Positions 42,850-52,485 of a DNA stretch of 64,000 nucleotides are shown piece after piece (the stretch's first letter is position 1; every line of letters begins with the position of its first letter). Source of the DNA: Trabulsiella odontotermitis (GTDB lineage Bacteria > Pseudomonadota > Gammaproteobacteria > Enterobacterales > Enterobacteriaceae); the NCBI RefSeq assembly GCF_030053895.1, contig NZ_CP125781.1, positions 3,038,001 to 3,102,000 on the forward strand, written 5' to 3'. Under the pieces are notes generated by a model. The model saw nothing but the letters and a program-made list of their open reading frames with translations, was not told where the DNA came from and did not search any database. The position numbers were made by a program, and so were the translations under genes.

Positions 42850-43719
42850 TTACTTAATGATGGTCTGCAGCGCTTCGCCGATGTCGGCCAGGCTGCGAAC
42901 GGTTTTCACACCCGCTGCTTCAAGAGCCGCGAATTTCTCGTCTGCCGTGCCTTTACCACCGGCGATGATGGCGCCAGCGTGACCCATACGCTTGCCTTTC
43001 GGCGCGGTAACACCTGCGATGTAACCCACGACCGGTTTGGTCACGTGATCTTTAATGTACGCCGCCGCTTCTTCTTCTGCGCTGCCGCCGATTTCACCGA
43101 TCATCACGATCGCTTCCGTCTGCGGGTCTTCCTGGAACATCTTCAGGATGTCGATGAAGTTAGAGCCCGGGATCGGGTCACCGCCGATGCCCACACAGGT
43201 GGACTGGCCGAAACCGTAATCGGTGGTCTGCTTAACCGCTTCATAGGTCAGCGTACCGGAACGGGAAACGATGCCCACTTTGCCTGGCTGGTGAATGTGA
43301 CCCGGCATGATGCCGATTTTGCACTGACCCGGCGTGATAACACCCGGGCAGTTCGGGCCAATCATGCGCACGCCCGCTTCATCCAGCTTCACTTTCACGG
43401 TCAGCATATCCAGTGTCGGGATGCCTTCGGTAATGGTGATAATCAGTTTGATGCCAGCGTCGATAGCTTCCAGAATGGAGTCTTTGCAGAACGGTGCCGG
43501 TACGTAGATAACCGTCGCGGTCGCGCCAGTTGCTTCTACCGCTTCACGCACGGTATTAAACACCGGCAGGCCCAGATGCGTGGTGCCGCCTTTGCCTGGC
43601 GTTACGCCGCCAACCATTTGCGTACCGTAGGCAATCGCCTGTTCAGAGTGGAACGTCCCCTGGCTGCCGGTGAAGCCCTGGCAGATAACCTTGGTGTTTT
43701 TATCGATTAAAATGGACAT
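42850..43719 (-). CDS. sucD: Succinyl-CoA synthetase subunit alpha
   Basis: With SucC, SucD makes succinate and ATP from succinyl-CoA. The 289-residue protein has a CoA-binding Rossmann domain (ICQGFTGSQGTFHSEQA) and the phosphorylated His246 in GKRMGHAGAIIAGGKG. Its ATG overlaps the sucC stop (TAATG), as in E. coli. It is the last gene of the sdhCDAB-sucABCD transcript. Confidence 0.98.
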   Translation of the reverse strand: MSILIDKNTKVICQGFTGSQGTFHSEQAIAYGTQMVGGVTPGKGGTTHLGLPVFNTVREAVEATGATATVIYVPAPFCKDSILEAIDAGIKLIITITEGIPTLDMLTVKVKLDEAGVRMIGPNCPGVITPGQCKIGIMPGHIHQPGKVGIVSRSGTLTYEAVKQTTDYGFGQSTCVGIGGDPIPGSNFIDILKMFQEDPQTEAIVMIGEIGGSAEEEAAAYIKDHVTKPVVGYIAGVTAPKGKRMGHAGAIIAGGKGTADEKFAALEAAGVKTVRSLADIGEALQTIIK

Positions 43720-44885
43720 TATTTCCCCTCCACTGCGGCAACTACCTGCTGAGCGGCATCGGTCAGACTTTTCGCTGCAATAATATTCAGGCCGCTGTCA
43801 GCCAGTTTCTTCGCGCCCAGTTCGGCGTTGTTACCTTCCAGACGCACAACCACCGGAACGTTAACACCAACTTCTTCTACCGCACCCATGATGCCGTCTG
43901 CGATCAGGTCGCAACGCACGATGCCGCCGAAGATGTTAACCAGTACCGCTTTAACATTGTCATCGGAGAGGATGATTTTGAATGCTTCGGTTACGCGCTC
44001 TTTGGTCGCGCCGCCGCCCACGTCGAGGAAGTTTGCTGGTTCGCCGCCGTGCAGTTTAACGATGTCCATGGTGCCCATTGCCAGGCCCGCGCCGTTAACC
44101 ATGCAGCCGATGTTGCCATCAAGCGCCACGTAGTTCAGTTCCCACTGTGCCGCCTGCGCTTCACGCGGATCTTCCTGAGACTGGTCGCGCATTTCACGCA
44201 GTTCAGACTGGCGGAACAGTGCGTTGCCGTCAGCGCCCAGTTTGCCGTCGAGGCAGATCAAATCGCCCTGCTTCGTGATCACCAGCGGGTTGATTTCGAT
44301 CAGCGCCAGGTCGCGCTCGAGGAAAATAGTCGCCAGGCCCATGAAAATTTTGGTGAACTGCTGAACCTGTTTGCCTTCCAGACCCAGTTTGAACGCCAGC
44401 TCGCGTCCCTGATACGGCATCGGGCCGGCCAGCGGATCGAGCGCCACTTTGTGGATCAGGTGCGGGGTTTCTTCCGCCACTTTTTCGATTTCCACGCCGC
44501 CTTCGGTAGAAGCCATGAAGACCACACGGCGAGAGCTACGGTCAACTACCGCGCCCAGATACAGTTCTTTATCGATATCGGTCGCTGCTTCAACCAGGAT
44601 CTGGTTGACCGGCTGGCCGTTAGCGTCTGTTTGATAAGTCACCAGGCGTTTGCCCAGCCAGTGCTCAGCAAACGCGCGAATTTCTTCTTTGCTCTTAACG
44701 ACTTTCACACCGCCCGCTTTACCGCGGCCACCAGCGTGAACCTGACATTTCACAACCCACGGACCCGCACCAATTTTAGAGGCGGCTTCTTCAGCTTCAC
44801 GCGGCGTGGTACAGGCATAGCCCACTGGCGCAGGTAAACCATAGCGGGCAAACAGTTGTTTTGCCTGATATTCATGTAAGTTCAT
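43719..44885 (-). CDS. sucC: Succinyl-CoA synthetase subunit beta
   Basis: SucC is the nucleotide-binding subunit of succinyl-CoA synthetase. The 388-residue protein starts MNLHEYQAKQLFARYGLP, has an ATP-grasp fold with VKCQVHAGGRGKAGGVK, and the C-terminal flavodoxin-like part VNIFGGIVRCDLIADGI contacts SucD. It equals E. coli in length. A 117-bp gap with a REP element separates it from sucB. Confidence 0.98.
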   Translation of the reverse strand: MNLHEYQAKQLFARYGLPAPVGYACTTPREAEEAASKIGAGPWVVKCQVHAGGRGKAGGVKVVKSKEEIRAFAEHWLGKRLVTYQTDANGQPVNQILVEAATDIDKELYLGAVVDRSSRRVVFMASTEGGVEIEKVAEETPHLIHKVALDPLAGPMPYQGRELAFKLGLEGKQVQQFTKIFMGLATIFLERDLALIEINPLVITKQGDLICLDGKLGADGNALFRQSELREMRDQSQEDPREAQAAQWELNYVALDGNIGCMVNGAGLAMGTMDIVKLHGGEPANFLDVGGGATKERVTEAFKIILSDDNVKAVLVNIFGGIVRCDLIADGIMGAVEEVGVNVPVVVRLEGNNAELGAKKLADSGLNIIAAKSLTDAAQQVVAAVEGK

Positions 44886-44920
44886 GCGTTCTATCCATTC
44901 TTAGTAATGGTTATCATTAA

Positions 44921-44981
44921 GCCTGTAGTCCGGTCGCTGTTGCGCCGGGTGACGCTCCGCTTACCCGGCCTACAGGGCAGG
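44921..44981. repeat. REP/BIME-type element between sucB and sucC
   Basis: The core GCCGGGTGACGCTCCGCTTACCCGGC is a typical enteric REP palindrome with mismatched loop. Outer arms CCTGTAG and CTACAGG add a longer stem. In an operon transcript it would form a stable hairpin that can protect upstream sucAB mRNA. Confidence 0.8.
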
Positions 44982-45002
44982 TGATGCTTTTGACTATGAC
45001 GA

Positions 45003-46229
45003 CTACACGTCCAGCAGCAGACGAGTCGGATCTTCCAGCAGCTCTTTAATCGCGACCAGGAAGCCTACAGACTCGCGACCGTCGATCAGACGATGATCGT
45101 AGGACAGCGCCAGATACATCATTGGCTGAATCACGACCTGACCATTCACCGCCATCGGGCGATCTTTAATGGCGTGCATACCCAGAATCGCGCTCTGCGG
45201 TGGGTTGATGATCGGCGTGGACATCAGCGAGCCAAAAACGCCGCCGTTGGTGATGGTGAAGTTACCGCCCGTCAGATCGTCAACGGTCAGTTTGCCGTCA
45301 CGGCCTTTCACCGCCAGCTCTTTGATGTTTTTCTCGATGTCAGCCATACCCAGCAGATCAACGTCACGCAGAACCGGGGTCACCAGGCCGCGCGGCGTGG
45401 AAACCGCCATGCTGACGTCGAAATAGTTGTGATAAACCACATCATCGCCATCAATAGACGCATTCACTTCCGGGAAGCGTTTCAGGGCTTCAACCACCGC
45501 TTTCACGTAGAAGGACATAAAGCCCAGACGGATGCCGTGACGTTTTTCGAACGCTTCGCCGTACTGCTTACGCAGATCCATAATCGGCTTCATGTTGACT
45601 TCGTTGAAAGTCGTCAGCATGGCGGTGGAGTTTTTCGCTTCCAGCAGACGCTCAGCCACGCGCTTACGCAGACGGGTCATCGGGACGCGTTTTTCGCTGC
45701 GGGAACCCAGCGCAGGCTGCGCCGCAGGTGCCGCGGCAGCAGGCGCTGCTTTGCTTTCGGCTTTCGCCGGCGTTTTCGCCAGATGTTTTTCCACATCTTC
45801 ACGGGTGATACGACCGCCCACACCAGTGCCTTTAATGGCGCTGGCGTCGAGGCTGTGCTCAGCCAGCAGGCGACGGATCGCCGGGCTCAGCGCATCGTTG
45901 TTTTGCTCTTCCAGAGACGCCTGCTGGCGCTGCGCCGGAGTAGACTCTTTCGCATCGGATTTGGCACCAGACTCTTTACCAGAGCTGTTGCCTTCACGCA
46001 GGCGACCGAGGATTTGACGAGAGGTAACGGTGGTGCCTTCGTCTTCCAGCACTGCATCCAGAATGCCGTCCGTCGACGCCGGTACTTCCAGTACCACTTT
46101 GTCAGTTTCGATTTCTACCAGCACTTCATCACGGGTTACCGCATCACCTGGTTTTTTATGCCAGGTCGCAACGGTCGCGTCTGCAACGGATTCAGGCAGG
46201 TCGGGAACAAGAATATCTACGCTACTCAT
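45003..46229 (-). CDS. sucB: Dihydrolipoamide succinyltransferase (E2 of 2-oxoglutarate dehydrogenase)
   Basis: SucB transfers the succinyl group to CoA in the 2-oxoglutarate dehydrogenase complex. The 408-residue protein has one lipoyl domain with Lys44 in EIETDKVVLEVP, a peripheral subunit-binding domain (SPAIRRLLAEHSLDASAIKG), Ala/Pro-rich linkers, and a catalytic core with the HxxxDG motif in YDHRLIDGRE. It is three residues longer than E. coli, in the linkers. Confidence 0.98.
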   Translation of the reverse strand: MSSVDILVPDLPESVADATVATWHKKPGDAVTRDEVLVEIETDKVVLEVPASTDGILDAVLEDEGTTVTSRQILGRLREGNSSGKESGAKSDAKESTPAQRQQASLEEQNNDALSPAIRRLLAEHSLDASAIKGTGVGGRITREDVEKHLAKTPAKAESKAAPAAAAPAAQPALGSRSEKRVPMTRLRKRVAERLLEAKNSTAMLTTFNEVNMKPIMDLRKQYGEAFEKRHGIRLGFMSFYVKAVVEALKRFPEVNASIDGDDVVYHNYFDVSMAVSTPRGLVTPVLRDVDLLGMADIEKNIKELAVKGRDGKLTVDDLTGGNFTITNGGVFGSLMSTPIINPPQSAILGMHAIKDRPMAVNGQVVIQPMMYLALSYDHRLIDGRESVGFLVAIKELLEDPTRLLLDV

Positions 46230-46243
46230 TATTTATCCTTTAA

Positions 46244-49051
46244 TTAATCGACGTTCAGCGCGTCATTAACCAGATCTTGCTGTTGTTTCTGGTGAACGGA
46301 CATATACCCTACCGCCGGAGAGGCGGAGGCCGGGCGACCTGCATAACGCAGAGCGGACCCAAACGGAATCACTTCACGGAAATGATGCTGGCTGCAGTAC
46401 CAGGCGCCCTGGTTGAGCGGCTCTTCCTGGCACCAGACAAAATCATGTACGTGAGCATATGGTTTCAGCGCGTCCTGCATCGCCTGATGCGGGAACGGAT
46501 AGAGCTGTTCGATACGCACAATAGCGACATCTTTCTGATCATTTTTGCGGCGCTGTTCCAGCAGGTCGTAATAAACCTTACCAGAGCACATCACCACACG
46601 CTTAACGGCTTTCGGATCCAGCTCGTCAATTTCACCAATCGCCGGCTGGAAAGTACCGTTTGCCAGTTCATCCAGCGACGACACGGCCAGCGGGTGACGC
46701 AGCAGCGATTTCGGCGACATCACCACCAGCGGACGACGCATACCGCGCAGCGCCTGACGACGCAGCATGTGGTAAACCTGCGCCGGGGTCGACGGGACGC
46801 ACACCTGCATGTTCTGCTCTGCGCAGAGCTGCAAATAACGTTCCAGACGCGCCGATGAGTGTTCCGGACCCTGCCCTTCATAGCCGTGCGGCAGCAGCAT
46901 CACCAGACCACACATGCGGCCCCATTTCTGTTCGCCGGAGCTGATGAACTGGTCGATAACCACCTGCGCGCCGTTGGCGAAGTCACCAAACTGCGCTTCC
47001 CAGATGGTCAGGGTGCGCGGTTCCGCGGTCGCATAACCGTATTCAAACGCCAGCACCGCCTCTTCAGAAAGCACGGAGTCCCAGACTTTGAACTCGCCCT
47101 GCCCGTTATGCACATGCTGCAGCGGGGTGTAGGTTGAGCCGTTGGCCTGGTTGTGGATCACCGCATGGCGGTGGAAGAAGGTGCCGCGACCGGTGTCTTC
47201 CCCGGACAAACGCACAGAAACGCCTTCGTCAACCAGTGTAGCGTACGCCAGGTTTTCCGCGCCGCCCCAGTCGAACAGTTTCTCACCGGCGGCCATCGCC
47301 TGACGGTCACTGTAGATTTTCGCCACGCGGGACTGCATTTCAATCGCGTCCGGTACGGTGCTGATGCGCTTAGCCAGTTCCTGCACGCGCTTCATTTCCA
47401 CCTTGTTCGGGTAGCTCTCATCCCACTCGTGGTTGAGGTACGGCGACCAGGTGAAAGAGTGCATGTTCATCGGGCGCCACTCTTCAACCACACATTCACC
47501 CGCATCCAGCGCGTCGCGGTACAGATTGACCAACTCGGTCGCATCTTCCAGCGTCGTCACCTTGTCCTGTTCCAGCTTGTCGGCGTAAATCTTACGCGGC
47601 GTCGGGTGTTTTTTGATTTTCTGGTACATCAGCGGCTGGGTTGCGCTCGGCTCGTCAGCTTCGTTATGGCCGTGACGGCGGTAGCACACCAGATCGATGA
47701 ACACATCGCGTTTAAAGGTGTTACGGAAGTCCAGCGCCACACGGGTCACGAACGCCACCGCTTCCGGGTCATCCGCGTTCACATGGAAAATCGGCGCCTG
47801 AACCATTTTACCGATGTCGGTGCAGTACGGCGTGGAACGCGCATCCAGCGGGTTAGAGGTGGTGAAGCCCACCTGGTTGTTAATGACGATACGCACGGTA
47901 CCGCCCACTTCATAACCGCGCGCTTTCGACATGTTCAGGGTTTCCTGAACCACGCCCTGACCGGTCACTGCCGCGTCACCGTGAATGGTGATAGGCAGCA
48001 CCATGTTGCTGCTCGGATTGTCGAGGCGGTCAAGACGCGCACGGACAGAACCGATAACCACCGGGCTGACGATTTCAAGGTGCGACGGGTTAAACGCCAG
48101 CGCCAGGTGAACCAGGCCGCCTTTGGTTTCGAAATCGGAAGAGAAGCCCATGTGGTACTTCACGTCGCCGGTGCCGAGGTGTTCTTTATGTTTACCCGCG
48201 AATTCGTCGAACAGATCCTGCGGCTTTTTACCCAGCACGTTAATCAGGACGTTCAGACGACCACGGTGCGCCATGCCCAGCACCACTTCACGGGTGCCGC
48301 TGTTGCCAGCGTGGCGAATGAGCTCTTTGAGCATCGGGATAAGGGCATCGCCCCCTTCGAGGGAGAAACGTTTCGCGCCCGGGAACTTGGCGCCCAGATA
48401 GCGCTCCAGCCCTTCGGCGGCGGTCAGTTCGCTCAGGAAACGTTTTTTCTCTTCCGCCGAGAAGGAGGCATGACCGACCACGGATTCAATGCGCTGTTGG
48501 ATCCAGCGTTTTTCTTCCGTGGAGGTAATGTGCATATATTCCGCGCCGATGGAGCCGCAGTAGGTTTGCTTCAGCGCCTCAATCAGGTCGCCGAGCTGCA
48601 TCGTATCTTTACCGATGGCAAAAGAACCTACGTTAAAGCTTTCCTGGAAATCAGCCTCGGTCAGATCGTGGTATGACGGATCTAAATCCGCAACACGATC
48701 CTGTTTCCACAGTCCCAGCGGATCGAGATTCGCATGCTGGTGACCACGGAAGCGATAGGCGTTGATGAGCTGCAGGACTTTGACCTGCTTCACATTGGTG
48801 TCAGGGTCGGAAATCGAGGAAGTATAACGTGAGGCATCCTTCGCCAGACGACGGAAATAATCACGTGTTTTGGAATGAAATTGATCGGGTTTGACTCCAG
48901 TGCCAGGCAGTTGCTGGAACATAGAACGCCAGTTAGCGTCAACAGAGTCAGGATCGGTTAAGAAGTCTTCATAGAGCTGTTCTATCCAGCTCTGGTTGGC
49001 ACCAGAGAGGTAAGAAGAGTCCAGCCAGGCTTTCATTGCGCCGTTCTGCAT
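46244..49051 (-). CDS. sucA: 2-oxoglutarate dehydrogenase E1 component
   Basis: SucA is the thiamine-diphosphate decarboxylase of the 2-oxoglutarate dehydrogenase complex. The 935-residue protein begins MQNGAMKAWLDSSYLSGANQ and contains GMAHRGRLNVL, the TPP/Mg region GDAAVTGQGVVQETLNMS, and CYRRHGHNEADEPSATQPLMY. It is two residues longer than E. coli, around residue 193 (ESVVGHASF). It lies 14 bp before sucB. Confidence 0.98.
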   Translation of the reverse strand: MQNGAMKAWLDSSYLSGANQSWIEQLYEDFLTDPDSVDANWRSMFQQLPGTGVKPDQFHSKTRDYFRRLAKDASRYTSSISDPDTNVKQVKVLQLINAYRFRGHQHANLDPLGLWKQDRVADLDPSYHDLTEADFQESFNVGSFAIGKDTMQLGDLIEALKQTYCGSIGAEYMHITSTEEKRWIQQRIESVVGHASFSAEEKKRFLSELTAAEGLERYLGAKFPGAKRFSLEGGDALIPMLKELIRHAGNSGTREVVLGMAHRGRLNVLINVLGKKPQDLFDEFAGKHKEHLGTGDVKYHMGFSSDFETKGGLVHLALAFNPSHLEIVSPVVIGSVRARLDRLDNPSSNMVLPITIHGDAAVTGQGVVQETLNMSKARGYEVGGTVRIVINNQVGFTTSNPLDARSTPYCTDIGKMVQAPIFHVNADDPEAVAFVTRVALDFRNTFKRDVFIDLVCYRRHGHNEADEPSATQPLMYQKIKKHPTPRKIYADKLEQDKVTTLEDATELVNLYRDALDAGECVVEEWRPMNMHSFTWSPYLNHEWDESYPNKVEMKRVQELAKRISTVPDAIEMQSRVAKIYSDRQAMAAGEKLFDWGGAENLAYATLVDEGVSVRLSGEDTGRGTFFHRHAVIHNQANGSTYTPLQHVHNGQGEFKVWDSVLSEEAVLAFEYGYATAEPRTLTIWEAQFGDFANGAQVVIDQFISSGEQKWGRMCGLVMLLPHGYEGQGPEHSSARLERYLQLCAEQNMQVCVPSTPAQVYHMLRRQALRGMRRPLVVMSPKSLLRHPLAVSSLDELANGTFQPAIGEIDELDPKAVKRVVMCSGKVYYDLLEQRRKNDQKDVAIVRIEQLYPFPHQAMQDALKPYAHVHDFVWCQEEPLNQGAWYCSQHHFREVIPFGSALRYAGRPASASPAVGYMSVHQKQQQDLVNDALNVD

Positions 49052-49217
49052 CGTGATCCCTTAAGCATTTAATGCTTATTTCGCCGTAGAAACTACCACA
49101 TACACCAGGTGCATGTGCCGGGGTTCACTTGCGAGCTCTTGTCTTATGCTGGCTCGCGAAGGAACCTTTAAAAACTGTCAAAAACATGTTCAGGGGCAGT
49201 TTTTAGAGGTTTCCTGT

Positions 49218-49247
49218 TTGCCCGGTAAGCGTAGCGCCACCGGGCAA
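49218..49247. repeat. REP-type palindrome between sdhB and sucA
   Basis: TTGCCCGGT - 12 bp - ACCGGGCAA, with a GTAGCGCC half-loop, is a single REP-like hairpin in the 205-bp gap separating sdhCDAB from sucABCD. The rest of the gap (49052-49217) shows no clear feature beyond a presumed weak internal suc promoter. Confidence 0.8.
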
Positions 49248-49256
49248 TAACATGAC

Positions 49257-49973
49257 TTACGCACTGCGTTGCAGCAGCATCGACTTAATATGGCCGATAG
49301 CGCGCGTCGGGTTCAGCCCCTTAGGACACACACTGACGCAGTTCATGATGCTATGGCAGCGGAATACGCTGAAAGCATCGCTTAACCCTTCCAGACGGCT
49401 GTCGGTTTCGGTATCGCGGCTGTCGATCAGGAAACGATACGCTGCCAGCAGACCCGCCGGGCCGATGAACTTGTCCGGGTTCCACCAGAACGACGGACAA
49501 GACGTTGAACAACATGCACAAAGAATACACTCGTACAGACCATCGAGTTTTTCACGCTGCTCTGGCGACTGTAAATGCTCGCGAGCCGGTGGATTCTTCT
49601 CATTATTCAACAAGTAAGGCTTAATCTTCTCATATTGTGCATAGAATTGCCCCATGTCTACCACCAAATCGCGAACTACCGGCAGCCCTGGCAGAGGACG
49701 GATGACAATTTTCTGACCCGGGCGATTGAGCGCCGAAATCGGCGTGATGCATGCCAGGCCATTTTTGCCGTTCATGTTCAGACCGTCGGACCCACAGACC
49801 CCTTCACGACAGGAACGACGAAACGACAGTGTCGGATCTTTTTCTTTCAGCTGGATTAACGCATCCAGCAGCATCATATCGCGACCTTCTTCCGCTTCCA
49901 GGGTGTAATCCTGCATATGCGGAGCATCATCGATATCCGGGTTATAACGATAAACTGAGAATTCGAGTTTCAT
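49257..49973 (-). CDS. sdhB: Succinate dehydrogenase iron-sulfur subunit
   Basis: SdhB relays electrons from SdhA to ubiquinone. The 238-residue protein has all three cluster motifs: [2Fe-2S] in SCREGVCGSDGLNMNG, [4Fe-4S] in CILCACCSTSCP, and [3Fe-4S] in CHSIMNCVSVCPKGLNP. It equals E. coli in length and starts 15 bp after sdhA. Confidence 0.98.
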   Translation of the reverse strand: MKLEFSVYRYNPDIDDAPHMQDYTLEAEEGRDMMLLDALIQLKEKDPTLSFRRSCREGVCGSDGLNMNGKNGLACITPISALNRPGQKIVIRPLPGLPVVRDLVVDMGQFYAQYEKIKPYLLNNEKNPPAREHLQSPEQREKLDGLYECILCACCSTSCPSFWWNPDKFIGPAGLLAAYRFLIDSRDTETDSRLEGLSDAFSVFRCHSIMNCVSVCPKGLNPTRAIGHIKSMLLQRSA

Positions 49974-49988
49974 TGTCCTGTCTCCGCA

Positions 49989-51755
49989 TTAATAAGTACG
50001 AATCTTCGGCGGGAACGCCGGACGCAGTTTCGGCTCCATATTGACGCTACGACGCGTCATGGATTCCGACTCTGGCAGATACAGGGAATGGCACAGCCAG
50101 TTTTCGTCATCACGATCCGGGAAGTCGAAGCGGCTATGCGCGCCACGGCTTTCGGTACGGTAGTTAGCAGACTGAGCCGTTGCATAAGCGGTTTCCATCA
50201 GGTTATCCAGCTCCAGGCACTCAACGCGCTGGGTGTTGAACTCGCTGGAGGTGTCGTCCAGACGGGCATTTTTCAGACGCTCGCGGATCACTTTCAGTTG
50301 CTCAAGCCCTTTGTGCATGGCATCACCTTCGCGGAATACCGAGAAGTTGTGCTGCATACATTCCTGCAGTGCTTTACGGATTTCCACCGGATCTTCACCG
50401 CTGCGGGTGTTGTTCCAGCGGTTGAGACGATCGAGAGAGCCTTCAACGTCGGATTCGCTGGCGTCACGTAGTGCGCCCTGCTCAGCAATGGATTCCTGCA
50501 GATGCAGACCCGCCGCGCGGCCAAAGACCACCAGATCCAGCAGCGAGTTGCCGCCGAGGCGGTTGGCGCCGTGAACCGATACGCAGGCGATTTCGCCCAC
50601 CGCGAACAGACCCGGGATCACCACGTCTTCGCCCTTCTCGTTCACGGTCAGCGCCTGGCCGGTCACTTTGGTCGGAATACCGCCCATCATGTAGTGGCAG
50701 GTCGGAATCACCGGAATCGGCTCTTTCACCGGATCGACGTGCGCGAAGGTGCGGGACAGTTCGAGGATACCCGGCAGGCGGGATTCCAGAACCTCTTTCC
50801 CCAGATGGTCGAGTTTCAGTTTAGCATGCGGACCCCACGGGCCATCGCAGCCGCGACCTTCACGGATTTCGATCATGATGGAACGCGCCACCACGTCACG
50901 ACCCGCCAGGTCTTTCGCATTTGGCGCATAACGCTCCATAAAGCGCTCGCCATGTTTGTTCAGCAGATAACCACCTTCACCACGGCAACCCTCGGTCACG
51001 AGGACGCCCGCGCCGGCGATACCGGTCGGGTGGAACTGCCACATTTCCATATCCTGCACCGGCACGCCAGCGCGGATCGCCATCCCCACGCCATCACCGG
51101 TATTGATGTGGGCGTTGGTTGTGGACTGATAGATACGGCCTGCGCCGCCAGTCGCCAGCACGGTGGCGCGGGCTTTGAAGTACACCACTTCACCGGTTTC
51201 AATGCACAGCGCGGTACAACCCACCACCGCGCCATCCTGGTTTTTCACCAGATCCAGCGCATACCACTCGGAGAAAATGGTGGTGTGGTTTTTCAGGTTT
51301 TGCTGATACAGCGTGTGCAGCAGTGCGTGACCGGTACGGTCAGCCGCCGCTGCGGTACGTGCCGCCTGCTCGCCGCCGAAGTTTTTCGACTGGCCGCCAA
51401 ACGGACGTTGATAAATTTTACCATCATCCAGACGGGAGAACGGCAGTCCCATGTGCTCGAGCTCCAGAATCGCTTCCGGGCCGGTCTTACACATATATTC
51501 AATCGCGTCCTGATCGCCGATGTAGTCTGACCCTTTCACGGTGTCATACATGTGCCATTCCCAGTTATCTTCATGGGTATTACCGAGCGCCACGGTGATG
51601 CCACCCTGCGCGGATACGGTATGGGAACGGGTCGGGAACACTTTAGAGAGCAGCGCACAGGTCTGGCCGCTCTGGGAAATTTGCAGCGCAGCGCGCATGC
51701 CTGCGCCACCTGCGCCGATAACGACAGCATCAAATTCTCTGACTGGCAGTTTCAT
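49989..51755 (-). CDS. sdhA: Succinate dehydrogenase flavoprotein subunit
   Basis: SdhA oxidises succinate to fumarate with covalently bound FAD. The 588-residue protein has the dinucleotide fold VVIGAGGAGMRAAL, the FAD-linked His45 in RSHTVSAQGG, and HPTGIAGAGVLVTEGCRGEGG near the active site. The ATG overlaps the sdhD stop (TAATG); an in-frame GTG four codons upstream lies inside sdhD and is not used. Confidence 0.98.
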   Translation of the reverse strand: MKLPVREFDAVVIGAGGAGMRAALQISQSGQTCALLSKVFPTRSHTVSAQGGITVALGNTHEDNWEWHMYDTVKGSDYIGDQDAIEYMCKTGPEAILELEHMGLPFSRLDDGKIYQRPFGGQSKNFGGEQAARTAAAADRTGHALLHTLYQQNLKNHTTIFSEWYALDLVKNQDGAVVGCTALCIETGEVVYFKARATVLATGGAGRIYQSTTNAHINTGDGVGMAIRAGVPVQDMEMWQFHPTGIAGAGVLVTEGCRGEGGYLLNKHGERFMERYAPNAKDLAGRDVVARSIMIEIREGRGCDGPWGPHAKLKLDHLGKEVLESRLPGILELSRTFAHVDPVKEPIPVIPTCHYMMGGIPTKVTGQALTVNEKGEDVVIPGLFAVGEIACVSVHGANRLGGNSLLDLVVFGRAAGLHLQESIAEQGALRDASESDVEGSLDRLNRWNNTRSGEDPVEIRKALQECMQHNFSVFREGDAMHKGLEQLKVIRERLKNARLDDTSSEFNTQRVECLELDNLMETAYATAQSANYRTESRGAHSRFDFPDRDDENWLCHSLYLPESESMTRRSVNMEPKLRPAFPPKIRTY

Positions 51756-52102
51756 TACACACCCCACACCACAACGAATCCATAAATCACGTAAACCACC
51801 AGCGCAACCACGATGAGCAGTTGCAGAATCAGGCGTACAGCCAGCGGTTTAACGTAGTCGGTCAACACCTGCCACATGCCGATCCAGGCATGAATCAAGA
51901 TGGAAAAAAGCGCCAGCAGGGTAAAGACTTTGGTGAACGAGGAAGAGAAGAAACCCGACCAGACTTCCCAGGTCAGCGTGCCGCTCGTCGCGAAAAAGCC
52001 AACCATATAAATGATGTAGAGGGTCAGAACGATAGCGGTAGCACGGACCAGGATGAAGTCATGTACGCCGTTGCGTCCTAATGCTGAGGCGTTGCTTACC
52101 AT
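51755..52102 (-). CDS. sdhD: Succinate dehydrogenase membrane anchor subunit
   Basis: SdhD is one of two membrane anchors that bind haem b and ubiquinone. The 115-residue product equals E. coli. LIHAWIGMWQVLTDYVKPL holds the haem-region His71 and quinone-site Tyr83/Asp82. It overlaps the sdhC end by 7 bp. In E. coli this start region is targeted by RyhB and Spot 42; the local sequence is conserved. Confidence 0.97.
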   Translation of the reverse strand: MVSNASALGRNGVHDFILVRATAIVLTLYIIYMVGFFATSGTLTWEVWSGFFSSSFTKVFTLLALFSILIHAWIGMWQVLTDYVKPLAVRLILQLLIVVALVVYVIYGFVVVWGV

Positions 52103-52485
52103 ACGAGGACTCCTGCGAGAAGTGAAAGCACGACAGTAATAACAAAAGAGATAGTAGCGGAGCGTTTCCCTGCTTCGAGGGTTTCGTCCAGGTAGCCAAA
52201 GTCCATCAACAGATGGCGAATACCGACGACAGTATGGTATGCCAGCGCAGTGAGGATGCCCCACATAATGAACTTAACGAAGAAGCTGCTCATAATTGAG
52301 CTGGCGACGAGGAAACCTTCTGGAGAAGAGAGGCTGGTGCCCAGCAACCACAGCAGAATACCGACGGCCACGAAGGTGATCACACCGGAGACGCGATGGA
52401 GAATGGACGCTATCGCCGTTACAGGAAACCGGATCGTTGCAAGATCCAGATTGACAGGTCTTTGTTTTTTCACATTTCTTACCAT
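52096..52485 (-). CDS. sdhC: Succinate dehydrogenase cytochrome b556 subunit
   Basis: SdhC is the larger membrane anchor. The 129-residue product, starting MVRNVKKQRPVNLDL, has three helices. SILHRVSGVITFV holds the quinone-site Ser27 and Arg31, and YHTVVGIRHLLMDFG holds the haem ligand His84. The start is set by alignment with E. coli; longer in-frame starts lack homology. It is first in the sdhCDAB-sucABCD transcript. Confidence 0.97.
   Translation of the reverse strand: MVRNVKKQRPVNLDLATIRFPVTAIASILHRVSGVITFVAVGILLWLLGTSLSSPEGFLVASSIMSSFFVKFIMWGILTALAYHTVVGIRHLLMDFGYLDETLEAGKRSATISFVITVVLSLLAGVLVW

Noticed and set aside
47153..48676. A 507-codon open frame on the plus strand opposite sucA, and similar long frames opposite sucB, sdhA, pgl and kdpB
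   Set aside because: They are antisense shadows of highly expressed genes with strong codon bias. They are rich in Arg/His/Gln, have no recognisable motif, and the sense genes are complete.
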